64,000 nucleotides of DNA. It comes from Chinchilla lanigera (taxonomy: Eukaryota > Chordata > Mammalia > Rodentia > Chinchillidae). The notes beneath the pieces were generated by a model that was given only the letters and a program-made list of their open reading frames with translations, was not told the origin of the DNA and did not search any database. The stretch lies in the NCBI RefSeq assembly GCF_000276665.1, contig NW_004955463.1:10268523-10332522 (forward strand), read 5' to 3'. Shown piece by piece: positions 21,070 to 31,960 of this stretch (position 1 is the stretch's first letter; each line of letters starts with the position of its first letter). The position numbers and the translations under genes are program-made.

Positions 21070-21240
21070 TGATGGTTTCTCACACAAGTGAGACAATATG
21101 ATGTTTACACTGGTGAGTCTGACTTATTGCGTTTATGAATGTGATCTCAAGTTGCATACATTTACCTATAAAAGTCTCAAGTTTATCATTCTTTATGGCT
21201 GAGTAGTACTCTCTGTATAAAGATCCCATGGGAGTTCTCA
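21070..21240 (-). mobile_element. L1 ORF2 3' end fragment, minus strand
   Basis: CTCACACAAGTGAGACAATA TGATG, followed later by ATTCTTTATGGCTGAGTAGT ACTC, is the antisense of the L1 ORF2 end region ('agtactcagccataaagaat ... catcttgtctcacttgtgtga'). Confidence 0.6.
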
Positions 21241-21418
21241 GATGGTTATAATGCTGAATTTTACCAGGAAGTATGATACAAGGATACACACGATTAGTCT
21301 TCAAGGTAAGGGATGTGAATAAATAATATTTACCAACCTGATGTTCACCTGCTAGAAATCCACACAGTGACTACAAAAGTACATAAATGCCTGTATCTTT
21401 TATGTTCTTTATCCAGAG

Positions 21419-21457
<39 letters not shown>

Positions 21458-21484
21458 TGTCTGTCTGTCTGTCTGTGTCTGTGT
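21419..21484. repeat. (GT)n-(CTGT)n compound microsatellite
   Basis: A pure GT run (about 38 bases) passes into CTGT units and a short GT/CT end. Confidence 0.97.
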
Positions 21485-24429
21485 ATTGGGGTTAGGGTTA
21501 AGGAGCAACAAAGAGAAGAATTAAAGATTTGGTGTAAGGACATATGATGCCTACTTTAGCTTCTTGCTTACTGAAAAGGAACTAACGCTTTTTAAAAATA
21601 AACCTTATTAGCTTGGAAAAGTTTTCAAGCAAAAGGATATTATAAAGATTTGAGAAATATCATTATGGTGGTCTCTTTGTTCTTTTCCTCCTAACATTAC
21701 TTTTTGGTCTACTTCCCTTGATTGCATCACTTTAATCATAGTGTACTAATTTGCATCTTTTCTTAACAAATGATGTTAATATTTTTCCCACTGCTAAGTC
21801 ATTTCTGTCATCATCCATTTTAATATCTATGTAACACAGAAATATGGGATATGAACATTTGTGACATCACTGGTTTCCTGCTATGAACATAGCCTGATGG
21901 TTGTGGGAGTGTAAAGATGTCTGTTCCACATTTTGTGTTCCTTGCTTTTGAGGAGATTTACAGAATGGAATCACTAAGTTAAAGCTGAGAAATGTCTACA
22001 TGGTTAAATGTACTTTTGAGGGATTATTTCTTAAAAAAAATAGATGTTTAAGAGTTATGTGTGTACCCTTCTAAATTCCCACTGTATAGTTGTAGGCCCT
22101 ATCACCCACACTCTTTCTTAAAGATGCAGAAGTCAACAAATTTGCTTTAATCCCTATGGCCAGCAAAACAACAGAAGACTGAAACATTTCACTTCTTAAA
22201 TAGAAGTACAGCCTAAATTAACACCTAAAGCCAAATATGTTCTGAACTTTATTTCCCTTGCTTCCAGATGGAGAGAGTAAAAATTTACTTTCTGGATGAG
22301 ATCGACCGTAGTTTAGTAGCTCAGCATAGATCTGGTGTTGGGCAGCAGAGGGAATTGCAAGCAGCTTGTCTAGTTCGAGAGCTGTGAAGAAAAGCTCAGC
22401 ACTGAGCCAAAGAGATGCAGAAAAATGACTTAAATATTAAGCAGCTACCTTCTGTCATTCTGGCCTGAGTAGGTGAAGAAAAAACATAAATAAAAATTAA
22501 ATAAAAGAAAAGAGCTAAAAATAAAATCACATGAAACGAATGAAGCTGAAACTTTGAATACAAATACAATTATACGTCTTTGGGTGAAATCCATAACTAG
22601 TTTTCGGCAATGCCCACCTGACTTACTCACTGCATTGTGAAATGAGAGAATATAAATCAGAGTTGACAACAAGGTCTTATTTCCCTCTTTAGAGGTTTTA
22701 ACTGAATAATAAATCATACAGATCTGGCATCGTGAACTTAAGATTCAGTGTTATTCTCTTGGTTGGTGCCTACAAATAATGATCCCTACTATGTGATACC
22801 TGCAGAGAGCAAACCTCCCCTCCCCTTGCTGTCACCTCCTATTCTAATTACTCAGAGTAGTGAGGGTGGAGATTTGCTTATGTTAGCTGCCAGTGAGAGA
22901 ACTGAACGTTCATCTGAAAAATGTTCAAGTTGCAGTCAAACTTTCAAATTATTTTTTCTTACTTTAAACATTGCATATTTAAAGTTCAAGCACATACATT
23001 CATATAAAAGAATAAATTATAGTTTTAGTTCATATTCCCCTGTAGTCACCTAAACTGTCTCAGAATACGTTTATATCTGTGTAAGTCATTTGGTGTTTAT
23101 TTCTCCACACTTTTCCTAAATGTTTACATGTACCTACATGCATACGGATAGATATGTATGCATCATACAATCACACACATAATATATATGTAGCTTAGGA
23201 TTTTAAGTAAATAATATATTGTTCATATTATGTACACTATTTTGTGAATTTATCTTTTACACTATTACTCTGACAATCTATATGTCTATGCACACATATT
23301 TGAATGTATACATATAAACACACACACACATATATATATAAACACACACACATATATATAAACACACATACACATACATATATGGCTAATTCATTATATT
23401 TAAATGTTACTTTGTGTTGTATCTATAGCTGTACAATAATTTACTTAATACTATATTAATGAAGAACACTAGAGTGGTTTCCAGATTTTAACATTCAATG
23501 CTTTAGTAAAACACAGATGAGTGTGTGTATGTTTATTTGTAAACTTACCACTAAGATAGTTTTCAAGAGGTAAAGTAATCATGTCAATTACATTTCAACA
23601 TTTAAAATGTTGATAGCATTTGTCAAATTATTCTTTCACAGAATAAAAAGATATCAATTCTCCCTACACATTTGTCAATAGTGGATGCAATAAGTATATT
23701 TGCAAAATTATTTGAAAATGTTGCCTCTTGTTATTTATGTTATATCCCTAAATATAATGAGACTCAATGTCTTTTAAGTGTTTCTTGCCCAAATTGTATT
23801 TCTTATCTGTGAGTTTCCAATCATATTCTTTTCTAGTTTCCCCCCACTTTACTCTTAGCTGATTGGCTTTTTATTGATTTTGAGGAAAAATATTACAGAA
23901 AGTTTCCTTTTTTATAGTCTAAAATATTTACCTATGGTTTACATGGGCTTTCTAATACTAGAAAGAAGGTGATATAGGAGTGATGGGCGAAGAGAGAACC
24001 TTAATTTGTCTTACTTTTTTTACCAGTGTCAGTCCATAGAGATAGATATACCTAGCTTAGAGAAATAGATGGTATTACATCGTTATATTGGAAAAAGATC
24101 ATGAAATACACTGAAGTATTAATGCATATATCTGTAAAGTCAGTGAGCTGTGTTTCTTACTTTTGTTTTAATACATATTTTAATCACAAGTTTAAATGCA
24201 GGTTTCTAGCTGCATCCAGTGGTTTTCATTTACACTGGACAAAAGCGAAGGTACTACAATTTTAAAAATTCGTCTTTCGGTATTGTTACTCATCCTCATG
24301 CTTGTTGCAAAAAGGGCAGATCTTTATTCTCTGTGGCAAGTTTGTACGCATGTGGGAGCAGATATATGAAACCTACAATTTCCTATCCATAAACTACCTT
24401 CATCGCCTGATGTTCAGTTCAGCAGCTAA
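21485..24429. other. Non-coding stretch, no gene recognised
   Basis: Mostly AT-rich sequence without recognisable repeat families. CA/TA-rich low-complexity sequence lies at 23310-23385. Two TTAGGG-like units just after the microsatellite (21486-21500) are too few to be a telomeric remnant. Confidence 0.4.
23310..23385. repeat. CA/TA-rich low-complexity microsatellite
   Basis: Alternating runs of ACAC and TATA, interrupted several times. Confidence 0.9.
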
Positions 24430-25084
24430 CCTTACTGACCAGGGAGCACTGGCAGAGAAGGAACTGAGGGCACTCTGGTGAAGACAGGTGGGAAGGGGTG
24501 CTGGGGCTTCCTGGCCGTGGGGGCTCCCTGAGGGCTTCATGTTGTCCCTGTCCTGAGAATCCTTCCTCATCCCACTGGGGAATCCACCTGCCTCCCAGAC
24601 AGGCTCCTCTCTTCCCTACCTCAGTATTCCCTCTGGGGTGACAAGATATGGTCAGCCAGGTGGTAAAGGAATCGCAGCAGACACATAGGTAAGACAGCCA
24701 GTGTGAGCTCTAACTGCCCTCTCTGTTCTCTGTCAGTGCTAGCTGGATGCCAGGTTCCCTGAAGGGCCAGACTTGGGTGGCTTCAGGATACATTTGTTCA
24801 CAAGATTGATAAAATATCTTCATCTCAGCCAGAGAGTGGATAGTTTTCAGTAAGAGACTGTAGCCATGGGTCAGGCTTGAGCTGGTCCTGAGGTCCTGCG
24901 AGAAATTCTGCTGCCCCTCTTAGCCCAGGTCCTGGTGGAGGCAGAGTCAGGGAACCAGGCAGGGGCCCCTGGGACAGAGGGGCTTCGAGGAGCAAGGGGC
25001 ACCTGAGACAGATAGGACCCCAGGCAGCCTCGGAGGTTGGAGCCCTGTCTCCTGGCCAGATTTGAGCCAGAACTAAAGAAGATA
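24430..25084. other. GC-richer block of unknown nature
   Basis: This block is visibly richer in G+C than the rest of the window, with strings such as CTTCCTGGCCGTGGGGGCTC and AGGCAGGGGCCCCTGGGACA. CpG is still sparse. A 104-codon minus-strand frame (24825-25139) is proline- and leucine-rich without a known domain and runs into the SINE to its right, so it is not called a gene. It might be an old gene-derived segment or just a compositional island. Confidence 0.4.
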
Positions 25085-25290
25085 TAGTAGGTTCACTTCT
25101 GATCCCAGTACTCGGGAAGCTGAAGCAGGAGGACTGCAAGCTGAGCTCGTCCTGGACACCTTAGTGACTTAGACTCTGTCTCAGAATAAAGTAAAGTAAA
25201 ATAAAATAAAATAAATAAAATGAGGGCTGGGGATGTGGCTCAGGGCAAAAACCTGGGTTCAATCTACAGCATCAAAAAAAAATCTTGCTG
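25085..25290 (+). mobile_element. B1 plus ID-like composite SINE
   Basis: The B1-like half has CTGATCCCAGTACTCGGGAA GCTGAAGCAGGAGGACTGCA and ends TAGACTCTGTCTCAGAATAA. A simple AAAATAAAATAAAATAAATA linker follows, then an ID half, GGGCTGGGGATGTGGCTCAG, GGTTCAATCTACAGCATC and an A-run. The architecture is the same as at 13845-14030. Confidence 0.75.
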
Positions 25291-25399
25291 ACTCAACTCT
25301 TGTCAAGAAACAGATGTTTGAACAAAACCTACAGCCTTCCTCTCCAGTTATCTCTCTTTGTTTTTGTTTTCACATCTGTGAAATGTATGAATTCACAAG

Positions 25400-25902
25400 T
25401 GTCTTTGTTACTTTTCTCTCGTTGCTGAGACAAAATACCCAATGCCCAAAATGAAGGAAAGAAAGGTTTATTTAGCTTACAGTTTGTGGAGGTTTCAGTC
25501 CATAGTCAGCTGGCTCCAAGGCAGAGTGGCACATGGCGGGGGGCAACAGTTCATGGCAGCAGAAAACAGCAAACCAACATAAGCAAAAGTGATGAGTGGC
25601 ACAGAAGAGCAAGGCTCTTCCCCTCCCTTATATTGTAAGCAGGCTACCCCCACCCAGGGGGCATGCAGCACTCACATATTCTCCATGCCCTCCTCTTGCA
25701 CAGGCTCAGGATGAATACAAAGTAAGCACCCTGGCTCTCTGCTGAATCACATAGTTCACCTTTTAAAGTTCTCAAATTGATACAGTGAACAACATCCCAG
25801 AAGGGTAAGGGCATATCCTTTTCATCCCAAGATGCAGAAATGCTGAGTCACTTAGCCAAATCTCTACACTCCCCAAGTTGACATGATGTATCAACCATAA
25901 CA
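25400..25902 (+). mobile_element. MaLR-type solo LTR with exact target-site duplication
   Basis: Starts TGTCTTTGTTACTTTTCTCT and ends CATAACA. ACAAG lies directly before and after (25395-25399 and 25903-25907), an exact 5-bp duplication as expected for an LTR retrotransposon. The GAAAGGTTTATTTAGCTTAC AGTTTGTGGAGGTTTCAGTC block and CAGCTGGCTCCAAGGCAGAG are shared with the LTR at 44349-44778. Confidence 0.85.
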
Positions 25903-26049
25903 ACAAGTCAAAGGCATATACCACTGTCACTTCTCTTCTGTGATTCTTTAGGTCACTTTACTGCCATGGAGAAAAGGCTAGTCTCTTAATATAGAAGACT
26001 GACCCTAACTATTCCCACCTTTGGTAGACATATCTTATATAATTCTTTC

Positions 26050-26400
26050 CTGCTGTGATTTGGCATGGTTTGAGCAGGCACAGCTTCATGTATTGGCCCA
26101 TAGTCCCCACTGTGGCAAGATTAGATGGACTTTTCAGAGGTGGTAGGAGGTCACCACAGGCATCAGCCCCAGAAAGAATTGATGGACTAGTTCTCATGGA
26201 ACCCTGGTTAGTTCTTGCAAGAAGGCTGTTAGAAAAGAACAAGCCCTGTCCTTGCTCCATCAGCACTCTGGTTTCCTGTCTTGCCATGGGGTCTCTTTCT
26301 CTTGCACCTACATCCACCATAATGTGAAGGGTCCTTCCTCCCTAGAACCAGTGACATTCAGTTTGGACTTTCAGCCTTGCAAACTGTCAGCTCTTTCTAA
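26050..26400 (+). mobile_element. Probable MaLR/ERVL-type LTR fragment
   Basis: The sequence order fits an old LTR: AGATGGACTTTTCAGAGGTG GTAGG, then GAATTGATGGACTAGTTCTC ATGG, GCAAGAAGGCTGTTAGAAAA, CTTGCTCCATCAGCACTCTG, and CAGTTTGGACTTTCAGCCTT near the end. The boundaries are uncertain. Confidence 0.5.
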
Positions 26401-28135
26401 GTATTCAGCTTCAGGAACTTCATGGTAACAATAAAGAAAAGGCTAACCTACTGCCCCTAAGTGCAGGCCAGACAAGTGTCGGTGATATAGAAGTGAAACT
26501 CCAGTCTTGTTACTTGGTTCTCCCCATTGACACTTTTGCCTCGCTGACTAAAGAAATGCCACGTCAAATGGAGAGGCCCACATGACAAAGAATTGAGGCT
26601 GCCCTCTGACCAGCAGCCATAAAATACCTGTGGTATCACTCCAACAACTGTTCAGGAACTGCAGCCTGGCAAACCCTGTGATTTTAGAAATAGACCCTCC
26701 CAACTTGAACCCAGATGAAATTCTGATATGGCTGACATTGTAATCACAGCCTCTTGAGAGAACCTGAAGTACAGCAACCAATTAAACTCTACTTGGTTTC
26801 CTACCCACAGAAATTTTGGTATAACAAATATGTTGTGCTCAGCTGTTAGGTTAGAGATAATTTGTTACACAGCAGTAGAAACTTCAGGAATTTTTATAGA
26901 GATGCCAATAGCTGTTGTCTCTCTGATTCTTGGGAAACGTGTTTGTAACACAGACACAAGATTGTATTGTTGGGTTATTTTATAATGAAAGTAGGTCCCT
27001 GAAGATTCCCAGGAAATATACACATGAACCACACAACTCCTGGGACTCAAAACATGATAGATAGATTCTTTCCTTGTTGCCCTCTACAAGGAGAGTGTAA
27101 TCAGAACCTCAAATGAATGCTCTTCTAAGGGCCCTCAGTGCTGCTCTGTTTCCATTCCCCTGATTGTTTCCAACCTTTCCTGAAGACCCAAGGTTCTGAT
27201 TCCTGAATCTTTCTTTATTTCTTCAGATAGTTTTTTACTCTTCCATAATCCAGAATAAGGTTGCTAGGTATGATACTCACTCATTTTCTTTTCTCTATCT
27301 CCTTATCGTCACAGGCCATTCTTGTTTTCTCTCATTCCCTTTTTGAAAAGCAAAATCAATTTTCTGATTTCCTTATCCCATTCTTGCTAGCTTTGCTGTT
27401 TGCGTTATGTACCAATTATCTCCTCTGTTTACTCTCCGGATGTTCATTCTTCAAATGCCTCTTCCTTCCCACCAACAAATACTACTTCCTCCTAGTCTTA
27501 ATAAAAACCAACAGTCAAGTCCCCCCTCAACCACAACAAAATAAACAGCAATGAAACAAGACATTTAATTTCCTACCTATTTAAGGAACCCAGAATAAAA
27601 ATTAATGGTCAGTCCATCAGATGTATTTGTTAACTAAAATTTGGAGGACAGAATATATGTAGACTTTTCCAAAAAAGGCATTTATAAAGAATCTCTCTAA
27701 CAAATTTTTTGTGTTTTCTAGCTGTCATGTGACCCATGTGTCAGCCCCTAGTAGATGGATGCAGGTAGGATAAGAATGATACTGGGAAAATCTTGCTTGA
27801 ATAATTTTCATCCACTAATATTCATTTGTAGAAAAGAAGGTTTGTATTTTTCTTTCTTTTTTTCCCCTTGAATATCTTGAGAAAGATGCTGTACTCAGTT
27901 ATGTACTGATTGAAGCAATTTTTCTGTCTTTTATTTCATACAAAGAAGAGTTAGTTTTTTATTCTCCACTGCCTCTTCAATCTCTTGCAATTTGGCTTCT
28001 GTGCATTCTGTTAAACCTATCTTTCTAAAGGTCATTTATGGTCCTGTGCTAACTAAATTAAGTTACCTTTTCCCTCATCTTAGGTCTCTGCTTTCTTATA
28101 ATATTTGAAGAAGGTTTTCACCCTTCCTCCTTTTT
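26401..28135. other. Non-coding stretch, no gene recognised
   Basis: No gene supported. The pieces around 26440-27060 look like decayed retroelement or unique DNA. Pyrimidine-rich sequence lies at 27270-27440. Confidence 0.4.
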
Positions 28136-28139
28136 TTGA

Positions 28140-29110
28140 CTTCTGCTTGACTGCTCTCCCTTCCTGGTAAGTTCATTCTATTAGATATTTTAGCATTGCT
28201 GCTTTAATTGTCTCTAAGACAACCTTCAGAAATTTTTGGAGTGCTGGTTGGTGGTCATGAATTTCTTAAGGTACTTTTTGTCATAGAAAGCCCTTCTTTC
28301 TTAATCAATTTTGAAAGATAGTTTTGCAGGATATATCAGTCTGCGTTGGAAGTTAGTTTCTTTTAAGGCCTGAGACACTTCATAGTCTCCTGGACTTTAG
28401 GGTTGGTGTTGAGAAGTCTGTTGTAATTATAATAGATTAAATCTTTATAAGGAAGTCGTTGCTTTTCTCTAACATCTTTTAAGATTCTATTTTTGAGTTG
28501 GACTTCTGGGATTTTTGCCTATGATGTCATCTGGAAAAGTATTTTCTGTTTGGAGTCCTGTATACCTCACTTGTCCGTATGTTAAATTCTTTCCTCATAT
28601 TTCGAAAGTTTTCTGCTATCATTTCTTTAAACAGATTTTATGCTTCTTGTACTGTCTTCTAATATTTTACTAATTCTATATAATTTTGGATTAGTTTGCA
28701 TAATCTAGCAGCTTTTGGATCTATTTTCATGCTTTCTTGTTGTTTTCAAGGTATACCTGAGTAATTGCTCACCAACACCAGCCCAGTTTCATAGTTTTGG
28801 CACTCTGTCTTCATATTGTCACTTCTGCTGCTTATATTTTCAGAGGAGTTTGTAATATCCTAGCTTTCTGTTTGGCACTTTTGCATGTACTCAAAATCCT
28901 TGCTAAACTGTCCATTCATGTTTTGTATTGTTCCATTTAATTCATTTAATTTTTTATTAGTGCTTCTGTAAACATGATTGTTTGGTTTATAAGTCCACTA
29001 TTTGTTTAATAATATCTTTTTTAAGCTTGCTGATATTAATTGATCTAGCTTAATCTCCTCTTTTATCATTTCAAATAACATAGATACACACCTTTGATTT
29101 TCTCCTCCTC
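28140..29110 (-). mobile_element. L1 LINE 5' half (inter-ORF and ORF1), minus strand
   Basis: Antisense L1 strings appear in order: TTCTTAAGGTACTTTTTGTC, GAAAGATAGTTTTGCAGGAT ATATCAGTCTGC, GGTGTTGAGAAGTCTGTTGT, TTTCGAAAGTTTTCTGCTAT CATTTC, then ORF1-type sequence toward 29110. The segment at 56780-57327 has the same order (GTCATGAATTTCTTCAGTTG, GACAGCTTTGCAGGGTACAT CAGTCTG), showing related L1s. No ORF2 adjoins on the low-coordinate side, so the 3' half was lost. Confidence 0.75.
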
Positions 29111-29183
29111 AGTGCTCCAGGGATCAACTTTGTGGAACTTGAGGTTTTTTGGAGGCATTTTGTTCCTTTGTCTTCTCAAGCAT

Positions 29184-29188
<5 letters not shown>

Positions 29189-29229
<41 letters not shown>
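29189..29229. repeat. (GT)n microsatellite
   Basis: About 20 pure GT units, followed by CATGCATGCATGCA. Confidence 0.97.
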
Positions 29230-29230
<1 letters not shown>

Positions 29231-30460
29231 ACTCATGCATGCATGCATTGAGATTTGTGGGTGTTTATGGAGGAAATGTTGTTAGTAGTACAGAGGTCTT
29301 TCTAGTGTTTGCTTCTCAGTGCTATACTCTGGATGTGGCTAATGTATAGGTTTTACCTCTGTCCCAAGACCCGATTCCCTACATTAATTTATGAGGGAGA
29401 TGCAGTGTAATTGGCTGAGTACCCATTTATTTGGGAATGAACTACAGTATTATTTTTCATACAAAGCCAATTCAGATATTGGCATATAGAGAAAATCAAT
29501 TAATAGGACTAACTATACCAACCTGGCAATAGCAACAATAATAGAATCAGTCATCAAAAATGATAGCATCCATGATAGCATAAGAATCAGTAATGTGCCA
29601 CCCTTAAAAGTAGAAACGAGATTTATAATTATAGTATAAACACAAAGACACACTAAATATTGCCATACAGTAAATCTCTACTAAATACAACAACTATACC
29701 TCTACTAACTATCGAAAATAATTCCATGATAATAGCATAGAATTAAATACCTAATGCTTAATAAAGTTTAATTGCTATAGTAGTAAAGACAGAGGGAATG
29801 GAAAGGCTGAAAAGGAAATATTTGAAAAATTAAGTAATGAAAGATGAGAAGGAGGAGAGAAAAGTAGGATAAAGAAAATTAATTGAATTAGAAAAGGTAA
29901 CAGAAAATACCAAAGAAGAAAAATAAGAAAAGAGAATATGGGGAGAAAAAGGAAAAAATTCCAAAAGAAACTGAAGAAAAGAATTAAAAAAAAAAAAAAA
30001 CTGAGTCAAAAAAACTCCTCTGTATTTTTGACTGAATAATTTCTTTCTAGGATCTGCAGTCTTAGAATCCAGCAAGTCATGGTTTTCACTGCTTAGCTTC
30101 ACAGCCTATGTGTTTGTGAGGTGCTCACTTCCTGCAGGGGTCCCTCTGTAAGTACATGCTAAGCGGTTGCAACAATCCAAGCTGAGGCACATCACTGCTC
30201 TCATTGGTAGATGAGGAAAGCAATCACTCCACTGATCTGTGCTGGATATACCAGCAGGATGGGGGTTAAAGCAGACCATAGGACTTAATGCCATTTAGAT
30301 CTAGCCACCTCTGAAAGCTACACAGGCTCTGCCTGGCTGCTCAGCGTGGAAGGCGGGGCCTCTAGCCTTTCTTGGCTCGGGCTTTAATTTCTCAGGGGAT
30401 CTAGTTCTAGCCTACGTCCCATCTGCAACTGTCTACTGTGGCCATTTCTTACCTCGTCAC
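29230..30460 (-). mobile_element. Probable L1 5' UTR continuation
   Basis: The sequence lies upstream of the ORF1 part of the minus-strand L1 and ends in a purine-rich segment (29785-30000) followed by a more GC-rich, CpG-bearing stretch (30100-30450), as in many L1 5' UTRs. I do not recognise a specific subfamily, so this extension is an inference from position and composition. Confidence 0.4.
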
Positions 30461-31649
30461 TGTGGAAGAGCAACACTGGAAACCCTGAAGTAAAGTTGCT
30501 TTGTAGTTGATTTATGGCTGAACCTTAAACAATCAACTCCTTCTGCAAATTGTTTCTGATTAAACGTTAAAGTATGGTGGGCACTGCACTGGGTATCTTC
30601 TCCAACTCTAGCATATTGTGTGGAAAGATCCACTTTTAGTGTAAAATCCCATCTTTTTTTTTCAGTGTGCAATAGCCATGTACTTTTCTTGAAGGGGCTT
30701 GCAGATGCAAATATCTCTTCCCAGGATCTGGGGTGAGCTCTCTAGATGACTTTATTCTTTTCTCTGCACTGTATTTAGTTTATCTATTTTTTCTGTAGTT
30801 AATTCCCTTTCAACTCTTTCCTGTTTCCCAAACATGTACTTCTATTTTTTTTTTTCTTTTTAGTTTTCCTCTTCACCGAGTTGTTATTTTCAAGGTTTCT
30901 GGCCAGGCTGTATTTTGCTGATGATTATTATTCCACCAATATTTTCCTAACCTCTATTCTTTCTTAGTGGTATGACATTGATAATATCTTTCCATATTTT
31001 ATGGTGAAAATTAAAACCACTACCATCTTATTTTTCACACATGGTTATACTAAACATGAGTTTGAAGTAATATGTGAGTATTTATAAATAATGCTTTTTC
31101 AAAGTTATGTGCTAGAGTGGGAAAACCTAGTCCACCTTGATAAGTTTTTCATCACAAATATGTAAGGTTTCTTCTTGAATATTTCCTACTAACTTTTCTT
31201 TTAGGTTTTTCTATTAGATAGAATGAAAACTATAAAATATTTTTCTAAAATGTGGAAACTTAGCTGTGTATTTGAGTTACATGTGGTTATACAAGTTATT
31301 TTAAATCTAAGCAATGTATTGTTCTCAACACATATAAAGTAATTTACATATGAGTTAGTGATGACTGGAAGTATAAGAAAACAAGATTGTTAATGTTATG
31401 TGGCTCTGACATATTCATATTTAAAAGCATTTTAAGCACCTGAAAATTCTCAAATTATATAGAATTTGTATTTATTTACATAAAAAGGGATTTTTTTCCT
31501 AGTACTTCCTGGGTCTTATCTTATCATTTTGCAGGTCAGCATGTCCTTGTTTCTCATTTATTTGCCAAGTCACTTCCAGAATCTTGTCATTTTCTTCCTC
31601 AAAGGAACCAAGAGATGAAGAGAGGAAAGAAGGGAGGAGAGAAAATGAG
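30461..31649. other. Non-coding stretch, no gene recognised
   Basis: AT-rich DNA with nothing identified. A T-run lies near 30847-30861. Confidence 0.45.
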
Positions 31650-31757
31650 GTAAATGAGATTTTAAAAAGAAGGGGTTGTGATGTCTCGTGTACATGTATC
31701 AACTCCAAATGAGGAACATGATCTTTGTAAGATAGATAGATGGATAGATAGATAGAT

Positions 31758-31790
<33 letters not shown>

Positions 31791-31960
31791 ATGGGTAGGG
31801 GGCAAGAAATGGAGATGCAAGAGATGGAGTCTAGGGAGGGGGAGGGGATTAAAATGAGTTTTGATATGCGGTGTGCATGTATCATCTCTCTACATTGATT
31901 GACATCATTATGTACTATAAACATGTACCAATAAGACAATAAAAAATAAAGCAGTAGCAT
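31650..31960 (+). repeat. Unclassified repeat with embedded (GATA)n
   Basis: A unit with AATGAG-TTTT, then GTGTACATGTATCA or GTGTGCATGTATCA, occurs twice (about 31658-31712 and 31852-31893). A GATA/GATG microsatellite (31731-31790) and G-rich sequence lie between. The right part, through ATTATGTACTATAAACATGT ACCAATAAGACAATAAAAAA, matches the segment at 1364-1470. It ends in an A-rich tail, suggesting a retroelement 3' end. The 153-codon frame on the minus strand here is translated microsatellite and is not a gene. Confidence 0.45.
31731..31790. repeat. (GATA)n microsatellite
   Basis: About 14 GATA/GATG units with two interruptions. Confidence 0.97.

Noticed and set aside
21486..21500. Telomere-like GGGTTAGGGTTA
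   Set aside because: Only about two units beside a GT microsatellite, too short to suggest an interstitial telomere.
31731..31790. CRISPR-like array
   Set aside because: The repeats are a plain GATA microsatellite without spacers, and the DNA is mammalian.
31499..31960. 153-codon minus-strand reading frame
   Set aside because: It is the longest frame, but its middle is translated GATA microsatellite (repeating I-Y-L-S) and the rest overlaps an unclassified repeat.
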